Shown one piece after another: positions 53,876 to 59,402 of a DNA stretch of 59,402 bases; position 1 is the stretch's first letter; each line of letters begins with the position of its first letter. The notes under the pieces were generated by a model. The model was given only the letters and a program-made list of their open reading frames with translations, searched no databases and was not told the DNA's origin. The position numbers were made by a program, and so were the translations under genes. Source of the DNA: Flavobacteriaceae bacterium (GTDB lineage: Bacteria; Bacteroidota; Bacteroidia; Flavobacteriales; Flavobacteriaceae). The DNA lies in the NCBI GenBank assembly GCA_024643425.1, contig JAHEMY010000005.1, forward strand, positions 1 through 59,402, in the 5' to 3' direction.

Positions 53876-53923
53876 AGCTTTTGCCAGGCTAAGAATTTCT
53901 GATGGATTTTCTTTTGCCAGGCT
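53876..53923 (-). repeat. Two-copy 13-bp direct repeat in the riboswitch expression region
   Basis: AGCCTGGCAAAAG occurs at 53923-53911 and again at 53890-53878 on the minus strand (33 bases apart), between the TPP aptamer and the receptor start. The two copies could compete for the same pairing partner. Confidence 0.6.
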
Positions 53924-53924
53924 T

Positions 53925-53997
53925 CCTAAACAGCATTACCTGTTCCAGGTTCAATGGGTATAATCTCAGCCAATAATTTCTATCAGCACCCCTTTTG
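53925..53997 (-). promoter_or_regulatory. TPP (THI-box) riboswitch
   Basis: On the minus strand the core AGGGGTGCT...GGCTGAGATTATACCC...GAACCTGGAACAGGTAATGCTG (in pieces) matches the THI-element consensus. P2 is GGGGT/ACCC, P3 is GCTGATA/TATTGGC with a small loop, and the P5 hairpin is CCTG-GAA-CAGG. The CTGAGA pyrimidine-sensor motif and the TAATGC pyrophosphate-helix motif are present. P1 is weak. It lies 140-210 bases upstream of the TonB-dependent receptor, so thiamine pyrophosphate should repress the receptor. Confidence 0.9.
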
Positions 53998-54020
53998 AGA
54001 TGTGCGACAAAGGTATAGAA

Positions 54021-54425
54021 TTAATCAATTTTTGGCGGCCTTCGGCTTGCTTTTTTTAAAGCATTATTTTGCTTCGCCTTTAATCGTTTCTCAATCACCG
54101 ATTTGGACGGCTTGGTTTTTTTCCTTGCCTTGGGCACTTTTAAGTTTTCCAAAAGCAACTCCAAAAGTCGTTCTACAACCAATTTTTTATTGCGGTGCTG
54201 GCTTCGAGTTTCGTCGCATTGCAGTATCAATATCCCGTCTGATGAAATTCGAGACGCTAATTTTTTTTCCAGGCGATTCTTTTCTTCGAGGCGTAAGCCT
54301 TCTGAGTCCTGAATATTAAAACTAAGTTCTATTTTGGAAGCTGTTTTGTTTACGTGCTGTCCTCCCGGGCCGCTGCTTCTAACCGCCTTAAATTGTAGTT
54401 CTTTTAAAATCTGGTCCGAATCCAT
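54021..54425 (-). CDS. arfB: Peptide-release-factor-family peptidyl-tRNA hydrolase (ArfB/ICT1-like)
   Basis: 134 aa, rescues stalled ribosomes by hydrolysing peptidyl-tRNA. The GGQ motif is in SGPGGQHVNKTASKIEL. The basic C-terminal tail (KKTKPSKSVIEKRLKAKQNN) plugs the empty mRNA channel. Its ATG overlaps the DUF4301 stop. It separates the vitamin-transport cluster from the riboswitch. Confidence 0.92.
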   Translation of the reverse strand: MDSDQILKELQFKAVRSSGPGGQHVNKTASKIELSFNIQDSEGLRLEEKNRLEKKLASRISSDGILILQCDETRSQHRNKKLVVERLLELLLENLKVPKARKKTKPSKSVIEKRLKAKQNNALKKASRRPPKID

Positions 54426-55951
54426 TAGGCATTGGGTCGGTGTTCTTTTTTTAGCAGGTCGTTTACCGTTTTAACCGGATTGAATGTAATCAAGGGGACT
54501 TCCACAAAAAGGGTATGCCATTTGGCCATAGAGCCGTTCCACAAGCCCGGAAGCTCTAAAGCCTTTATAGGCTTACCATTTTCATATTTTCGAGAAATAA
54601 ACCCAGTATTTGGATCTCTGTAAGACACTAAATCGAATTTATTTCCTTGATAATCGCGAACGCCACAGACTAAATCTACAGGATTAAAATGGGTTGCTTC
54701 TTGTAAAAATGATTTCTGGCGTTCATCGGATTGGTTAATTTGTGAAGCTTCTACGATTTGAAGAGAGGTAAAGCCTTCTTCATCACGCACCCAGAAAGGA
54801 CCACCCCCAGGTGCACCGGTATTTTGTACAACGCCGCAAACACGAATTGGACGGTTGAGCAATTCAATCAAGTCCGATTTTCCACTTGGAATATCCTTGA
54901 CATTTAATTCGTTCCAAACAAAGGAATGCATTTCCCTCATGCGTTCCAAGCTAACATCTTCTTCCAATTCTTTTAAATAATTAAACATTCGTTTTTGAAC
55001 GCTCAATAGTTTTCCGGCCAATACCTTTTTATGAAATGCGATTTTCTCTGCGTATTCTTGTGCGGCTACATTATCGATATTCTTAATGAAAATCAAATCG
55101 GCGTCGATCTCATTGAAATTATCTAGCAATGCCCCATGGCCGGATGGTCGGAAAACCAACATTCCTTTTTCATCACGAAAAGGCAAATTATTGTCGGTTA
55201 CGGCCAGGGTATTGGTTTCTTTTTTCTGAAAGGAATATGAAATGTGAAATTTCTTTTTCGTCTTTCGACTTACTCGGCTTTTGATTTTTTCAAATTCTTC
55301 TTTGAACAAATCCAAGTGCTCTTCAGAGAACGTAAAATGCAAGTAAACATCGTCCCCGACAGCAGCGTAAAATGCAGTTTCATAAAGTTGCTCTTCAAAG
55401 GCTGTTACCGCATGCTTTTTATATTTGTGAAACGGAATTAACCCCTTGGGAAGGTTTCCGTAATTAAGCCCTTCTTCATTCAACAGGGCCTTCGCCAAAA
55501 GATGAAATCGCGCTCCTTTTGACGATTTTTTGTATTGAGGGTATAAAGATCTTATTTGGGCACGCACTGCTGTGGTAAAGGCAAAATCTTTAATGCCATT
55601 GAAAAATCGATCCACCTGATTTCCATCTTGATTTTTAATGTACGAACGATACGATTCTTTTTCCGGATCAAACTGATCTAAAAATTCATGAAGAAATTTA
55701 AACATCCGAGTGGCCGCGCCTGAAGCTGGGACAAATTTTACGATGTCCAGGGAATCCATATGCGATTCGTAATAATCGGCGAGGGATTGTTCTTCAGATT
55801 TTTTGACAACCTGGATGCCGTTTCCTACAGTAGCGGTGGTTACAATATCGACAAAAGGAATTCCGCGAGTGAATATTTCCAAATGCTTCACCACCTTATT
55901 GATGGTCAAGTCTGTTGCTTTAATTTGTTCAATATCCTTCTCGGTGAGCAT
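54425..55951 (-). CDS. DUF4301 family protein
   Basis: 508 aa. The segment VPASGAATRMFKFL near residue 78 resembles the GxGxRM loop of nucleotidyltransferases. Later landmarks are LAVTDNNLPFRDEKGMLVFR and CGVVQNTGAPGGGPFWVRDE. The family is typical of Bacteroidota and has no established role; a sugar- or nucleotide-transferase activity is only an idea. It follows the NadR-like kinase by one base, which suggests a place in the same pathway or transcript. Confidence 0.8.
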   Translation of the reverse strand: MLTEKDIEQIKATDLTINKVVKHLEIFTRGIPFVDIVTTATVGNGIQVVKKSEEQSLADYYESHMDSLDIVKFVPASGAATRMFKFLHEFLDQFDPEKESYRSYIKNQDGNQVDRFFNGIKDFAFTTAVRAQIRSLYPQYKKSSKGARFHLLAKALLNEEGLNYGNLPKGLIPFHKYKKHAVTAFEEQLYETAFYAAVGDDVYLHFTFSEEHLDLFKEEFEKIKSRVSRKTKKKFHISYSFQKKETNTLAVTDNNLPFRDEKGMLVFRPSGHGALLDNFNEIDADLIFIKNIDNVAAQEYAEKIAFHKKVLAGKLLSVQKRMFNYLKELEEDVSLERMREMHSFVWNELNVKDIPSGKSDLIELLNRPIRVCGVVQNTGAPGGGPFWVRDEEGFTSLQIVEASQINQSDERQKSFLQEATHFNPVDLVCGVRDYQGNKFDLVSYRDPNTGFISRKYENGKPIKALELPGLWNGSMAKWHTLFVEVPLITFNPVKTVNDLLKKEHRPNA

Positions 55952-55952
55952 G

Positions 55953-56516
55953 CTATGTAGGTTTCAAACTTTTTAAGAGGTTGACGGCTTTATCGAAACG
56001 TTCTTCCCGATTTCCGGTAAGTTTTTCATAAGGAAGATTAGCTTCCTTTAATTCTGTTTCAAACATACAAAATAGTGTCGACCTGTCATAAGGCCTATCT
56101 CGCAAATCGTCTGCTTCCCAAGGGATATCGATGTCTGTTAAAAGATAAAAATCGTAATGGTTTTTCTCTGTGGCAGTTACAATCTCTTGAGGGCAGCCCT
56201 TTGGATCGTAATAATTGCAATACACTTTCAATTCTCTGAGGTTGGTATCGCAAAAAAGAAACTGATTTGCCTTCTCCAGAGCTGCATTCTCCAAATCCAT
56301 TTGTCCATATGCTATGGACATAACATCATTTGGTTCGATTGCTTTTTCAAAACGGTCCCATTTTTCTTGAAGATACTCACGCATAAATTCCGGAACCCAT
56401 TTCGTGTTGAAATGTTCAGCCAATTGCCTCGCCAAGGTAGTCTTTCCAGTCGATTCGGGGCCAAAAAGTACAATCCTTAAGCAATCTGTGTCTTGCTGTT
56501 CAAGAGTTTTTTCCAT
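55953..56516 (-). CDS. NadR-like P-loop kinase
   Basis: 187 aa. The Walker A motif IVLFGPESTGKTTLARQLAEHF and the region FCDTNLRELKVYCNYY, with LTDIDIPWEADDLRDRP, match the ribosylnicotinamide-kinase domain of NadR; there is no adenylyltransferase domain. It overlaps pnuC by 40 bases. It may phosphorylate the imported vitamin and so trap it: nicotinamide riboside by homology, thiamine by context (thiamine-binding protein and TPP riboswitch nearby). Confidence 0.85.
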   Translation of the reverse strand: MEKTLEQQDTDCLRIVLFGPESTGKTTLARQLAEHFNTKWVPEFMREYLQEKWDRFEKAIEPNDVMSIAYGQMDLENAALEKANQFLFCDTNLRELKVYCNYYDPKGCPQEIVTATEKNHYDFYLLTDIDIPWEADDLRDRPYDRSTLFCMFETELKEANLPYEKLTGNREERFDKAVNLLKSLKPT

Positions 56517-57109
56517 GCAAAATATCCATATATGGCTATAAAGGTAAAGATCAAATATTGGAAACTGGTAAAGGTGAAGCCCTTATAAAAATAAAGTGGC
56601 ACTGAAATGATATCACCAACAATCCAATAGATCCAGTTCTCAATTTTTCGTTTTGCCATAAGCCACATTCCCACAAAGAAAATGGCCGTGGTTAACGTAT
56701 CTACATAAGCCGTCCAATGATTCCATTTGTCAAAAGCACTGTAAACGATAAACACAAAGATGAGGGTCAATATAAAAATGAATACAGAATACCCTTTCTC
56801 TTTCTTAGTTGTTTTGGCAATGGGTGTTGTGTGTGTGGCATCTACCTTTCGGGTCCAAATATACCACCCATACACACTCATTATAAAGTAATAAGCATTG
56901 ATCATCATATCCCCCAGCAAGGACCATTTCAGCAATAAATACACGAAAATGGCGGTGCTAATCATTCCTGTTGGGAATACCCAAACATTATTTTCTTTCG
57001 AAAACCAAACCGACAAAAAGCCAAAGAGTACTGCAATTATTTCAAGAGCGATATCGATGGTGTCGTAGTTGGCATATTGCCCAAAGAAAAACTCAAAAAT
57101 GGGGTTCAT
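56477..57109 (-). CDS. PnuC/PnuT-family vitamin transporter
   Basis: 210 aa, seven predicted helices. The tryptophan-rich family signature NVWVFPTGMIST near the N-terminus and IENWIYWIVGDIISVPLY near the C-terminus identify PnuC. Members import nicotinamide riboside, thiamine (PnuT) or riboflavin by facilitated diffusion. The adjacent thiamine-binding protein and TPP riboswitch favour thiamine; the NadR-like kinase leaves nicotinamide riboside possible. It overlaps its neighbours by 17 and 40 bases. Confidence 0.88.
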   Translation of the reverse strand: MNPIFEFFFGQYANYDTIDIALEIIAVLFGFLSVWFSKENNVWVFPTGMISTAIFVYLLLKWSLLGDMMINAYYFIMSVYGWYIWTRKVDATHTTPIAKTTKKEKGYSVFIFILTLIFVFIVYSAFDKWNHWTAYVDTLTTAIFFVGMWLMAKRKIENWIYWIVGDIISVPLYFYKGFTFTSFQYLIFTFIAIYGYFAWKKLLNSKTQIA

Positions 57110-57353
57110 AGTCGCTTCGATCCGATTTTACCATTTTTAGAAAGATCAACCCACGATCTATAGCTTCAAGAGCTGTTTTCATCTCCGTCTGAAGCACCTT
57201 CATCACCACATCGTAATCCCCATAAACTTGTGTACTTAGAGGATTCTCAATAATGGTAAGTCCACTATTCCTTAGTGCCTTTATAAAATTAATAATAGCA
57301 GGTTCGTAATTGTCTTGCAGGGGTGTTAAGGTTAATTCAACAGAAATTTTCAT
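57093..57353 (-). CDS. Thiamine-binding protein of the MTH1187/YkoF family
   Basis: 86 aa, ferredoxin-like fold. The motifs VELTLTPLQDNYEPAI, SGLTIIENPLSTQVYG and DYDVVMKVLQTEM match the family, in which members bind thiamine or related pyrimidines. No transport domain. Overlaps the transporter start by 17 bases and the GGGP synthase stop by 4. In context it could buffer cytoplasmic thiamine or deliver it to the kinase. Confidence 0.8.
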   Translation of the reverse strand: MKISVELTLTPLQDNYEPAIINFIKALRNSGLTIIENPLSTQVYGDYDVVMKVLQTEMKTALEAIDRGLIFLKMVKSDRSDYEPHF

Positions 57354-58078
57354 AACGAGATATGGTTTTGTCCTTCAGTGGTCTTTTCAAAAGCGGTCCC
57401 CATCACAATTAGATCGGCTCCGGCTTCGTAGGCCAGGTGTTTTTGCTCTTCGGTTCTTATTCCTCCTCCAACAATTAAAGGAATGGTGATGTCTTTCTTA
57501 ACTGCAGAAATAACGACAGGAGCTACCGGATTTAGTGCGCCACTACCTGCTTCCAAATAAATGAGTTTTGCCCCCATCAGTTCCCCGGCCTTCGCAGTAT
57601 CCACAATAATTTGGAGATCACTTTGTCGAAGCGGATTTGTGTGAGTGACACGGGATACAGCGGAAGAATTCCCTCCATCGATAAGCAAATAACCCGTTGG
57701 AATCACTTCGATAGGATTTTCACGAAAGAATCGTACCGATTTTCGTTGTTGTCCAATTAAATAATCCGGATTGTCCCCCGAGAGCAGGCTTAAAAATAAT
57801 ACCCCGTCGGCAATTGGAGTTAGTTGTTTGTAGTCTCCCGGAAATAAAATGATTGGTTTTGCCGTATATAATTTCAATTCGCGCACTAAAGCATCCGTCA
57901 TTCCTTTGGGAACTGTACTGCCTCCAACAAACAAATGACTTACTTCTTTTGGCAGATTTCTTAAAAAACGGGGCGTATCTGAAAGATCGAATTTCTCAGG
58001 GTCGAGCAAAATTGCCAGGAGTTTTTTATTCTGAAGGAAGGCATTGTGCAGGTCGTTATGGATTTTGGATGCTTTCAT
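57350..58078 (-). CDS. Geranylgeranylglyceryl-phosphate synthase family protein
   Basis: 242 aa, TIM-barrel prenyltransferase that couples an isoprenoid diphosphate to glycerol-1-phosphate. The phosphate-binding segments are visible: VGGSTVPKGMTDALVREL, YLEAGSGALNPVAPVVI and VGGGIRTEEQKHLAYEAGADLIVMGTAFE. The family is best known for archaeal membrane lipids; a group occurs in Bacteroidota, where the final product is not well established. Overlaps the thiamine-binding gene by 4 bases. Confidence 0.92.
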   Translation of the reverse strand: MKASKIHNDLHNAFLQNKKLLAILLDPEKFDLSDTPRFLRNLPKEVSHLFVGGSTVPKGMTDALVRELKLYTAKPIILFPGDYKQLTPIADGVLFLSLLSGDNPDYLIGQQRKSVRFFRENPIEVIPTGYLLIDGGNSSAVSRVTHTNPLRQSDLQIIVDTAKAGELMGAKLIYLEAGSGALNPVAPVVISAVKKDITIPLIVGGGIRTEEQKHLAYEAGADLIVMGTAFEKTTEGQNHISL

Positions 58079-58084
58079 TGGGTT

Positions 58085-58717
58085 TTAGGACATAATTCTT
58101 GCATAAGCACAGGTGAATCCTTCAAATTCGTCAAAGCCAATATCGTATTGCTGTTCTTTGGATAGGTAGCTCACCGTTGCGGTAGTTTTCATGTCGTCCA
58201 ATTCAAAATCTTCAACATAGATATGTTTTAAAAAGCTCACTCCTTTTTCAGCAAAACTCTTATAAAGACTCTCTTTAGCTCCCCAAACCATGGTTAATTT
58301 TCGAACCAGAGCATCTTCATTGGCTAGGGTTCTATATTCTTCAATGGGGGTGAATTTGTTTGCGATTTTTAAAATTTTTGAACGCTGCATTTCAATGTCT
58401 ATTCCCACTTCAATCGAACTCACAATGATCGCAGAAAAGGTATAGGAATGGGTGATAGAAATCTTTTTATCGTCTCTTAAATGAGGCTTTCCTTTTTCAT
58501 CGTAGAACAAATCAAAATCGGAGTATCCCATTTCTTTCAACAAATGACGCACACTCATAAATCCTCTTCGATGAAGATCACTCTTCATTTTGGTTACGCG
58601 AAGCCTACAATGATCGGTGAGTGGTGTATCCTTCGAAAGCCATTCGTAAGGTTCTTCAATCTTCCAAATCAGCAGTTTGGTCTCCGAGTCAATAGTTATA
58701 GTTTTGTAAAGAGGCAT
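58085..58717 (-). CDS. 4'-phosphopantetheinyl transferase superfamily protein
   Basis: 210 aa, Sfp-like. The magnesium-binding [15 protein letters not shown] and the catalytic [17 protein letters not shown] are present. It activates carrier proteins of fatty-acid or polyketide/peptide synthesis by adding the phosphopantetheine arm of CoA. It lies 6 bases before the GGGP synthase, first in the operon, and is divergent from ahcY. Confidence 0.9.
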   Translation of the reverse strand: MPLYKTITIDSETKLLIWKIEEPYEWLSKDTPLTDHCRLRVTKMKSDLHRRGFMSVRHLLKEMGYSDFDLFYDEKGKPHLRDDKKISITHSYTFSAIIVSSIEVGIDIEMQRSKILKIANKFTPIEEYRTLANEDALVRKLTMVWGAKESLYKSFAEKGVSFLKHIYVEDFELDDMKTTATVSYLSKEQQYDIGFDEFEGFTCAYARIMS

Positions 58718-58737
58718 ATAAATTCGAGGATATTCCG

Positions 58738-58745
58738 TACTTTTG
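58738..58745 (+). promoter_or_regulatory. -7 element of ahcY
   Basis: TACTTTTG followed by TGC matches TAnnTTTG and leaves a leader of about 38 bases. Confidence 0.45.
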
Positions 58746-58789
58746 TGCTCAAATTTTTAAGAAAATTCATAACATTCAAATATACTAAT

Positions 58790-59402
58790 ATGTCTACGAA
58801 AACCGCGACTTACGTGCCTTTTAAAGTAAAAGATCTTTCCCTAGCTGAATGGGGTAGAAAGGAAATTGAGTTGGCAGAAGCCGAAATGCCGGGGTTAATG
58901 TCCTTGCGTGAAGAATACAAAAATGAGCAACCTTTGAAAGGAGCTCGAATTGCAGGTTGTTTGCACATGACCATACAAACAGCTGTTTTAATTGAAACAC
59001 TTATCGAATTAGGGGCTGAGGTTACCTGGAGTTCTTGTAATATTTTTTCAACCCAAGACCAAGCGGCAGCTGCTATTGCTGCAGCAGGTATTCCTGTGTA
59101 TGCTTGGAAAGGAATGACCGAAGAAGAATTTGACTGGTGTATCGAGCAGACCTTGTTCTTTGGCGAAGATCGCAAGCCTTTGAACATGATCTTGGACGAT
59201 GGTGGGGATTTAACCAATATGGTCTTTGACCGTTATCCTGAATTGGCTTCCGGAATTAAAGGATTAAGTGAAGAAACTACAACAGGAGTACACCGTTTGT
59301 ACGAACGTATGGAGAACGGAACTTTGGTCATGCCGGCCATCAATGTGAACGACAGCGTTACAAAATCAAAATTCGATAATAAATACGGTTGTAAAGAAAG
59401 TG
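58790..59402 (+). CDS. ahcY: Adenosylhomocysteinase, N-terminal part (runs off right edge)
   Basis: Hydrolyses S-adenosylhomocysteine to adenosine and homocysteine and so relieves inhibition of methyltransferases. The first 204 codons are present. The substrate-binding [20 protein letters not shown], the [19 protein letters not shown] stretch and LILDDGG-like [13 protein letters not shown] are conserved; [14 protein letters not shown] and [16 protein letters not shown] follow. The NAD-binding domain lies beyond the window. Confidence 0.97.
   Translation, partial: MSTKTATYVPFKVKDLSLAEWGRKEIELAEAEMPGLMSLREEYKNEQPLKGARIAGCLHMTIQTAVLIETLIELGAEVTWSSCNIFSTQDQAAAAIAAAGIPVYAWKGMTEEEFDWCIEQTLFFGEDRKPLNMILDDGGDLTNMVFDRYPELASGIKGLSEETTTGVHRLYERMENGTLVMPAINVNDSVTKSKFDNKYGCKES

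Noticed and set aside
1-59402. Mobile elements, prophage, tRNA or rRNA genes
   Set aside because: No transposase, integrase, terminal inverted repeats, tRNA-like cloverleaf or rRNA sequence was recognised.

Overview
The window looks like chromosomal sequence from a member of Bacteroidota, most likely the Flavobacteriaceae. It has moderately low GC. Three genes encode secreted proteins with C-terminal type IX secretion (T9SS) sorting domains. There is a SusC/FecA-like TonB-dependent receptor, several Bacteroidota-restricted families (DUF4271, DUF4296, DUF4301, DUF3098, DUF3127), and a bacterial geranylgeranylglyceryl-phosphate synthase. Many starts follow a TAnnTTTG-type -7 promoter element, and Shine-Dalgarno sequences are weak. 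No tRNA, rRNA, CRISPR array, insertion sequence or prophage was seen.

Positions 1-13.5 kb form a ferredoxin-based energy module. On the minus strand korA-korB (2-oxoacid:ferredoxin oxidoreductase) runs almost without a gap into nuoA-B-C-D-H-I-J-K-L of respiratory complex I; nuoL leaves the window at its left edge. The NADH-input genes nuoE, nuoF and nuoG are absent: nuoD is followed directly by nuoH. Divergently on the plus strand lie a 2[4Fe-4S] ferredoxin and a full-length pyruvate:ferredoxin oxidoreductase (nifJ). The simplest reading is a complex I that accepts electrons from reduced ferredoxin, made by KOR and PFOR, instead of from NADH. This is the most interesting system in the window.

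Positions 13.5-20 kb hold an Fe-S assembly pair (NifU-like, Mrp), an alkyltransferase-like DNA-damage protein, a LysE exporter, trmB, a glycosyltransferase and a PhoB/PhoR-like two-component system with an 11-bp-periodic operator candidate. Positions 20-30 kb hold two T9SS cargo proteins, a LuxE-like acyltransferase interrupted by a probable one-base frameshift, a transglutaminase-like membrane protein, a DUF350 protein, tyrS, an NAD-dependent epimerase and a DUF4296/pyrC/GT2 operon. Positions 30-45 kb are mostly housekeeping: hemD, pckA, a saccharopine-dehydrogenase-like enzyme, a zinc peptidase, a SemiSWEET transporter, leuS, ftsX, uppP, truB, tag and a secreted agmatine/peptidylarginine-deiminase-like enzyme. 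Positions 45-53 kb carry aat, atoE, a flavin reductase, an orphan histidine kinase, a HIT protein, greA with a terminator-like leader hairpin, and a lipoprotein.

Positions 51.5-58.7 kb look like a vitamin-uptake region. A TPP riboswitch precedes a TonB-dependent receptor. Just upstream lie genes for a thiamine-binding-type small protein, a PnuC-family transporter and a NadR-like kinase. Together they suggest thiamine (or precursor) import across the outer and inner membranes followed by phosphorylation. The window ends inside ahcY.
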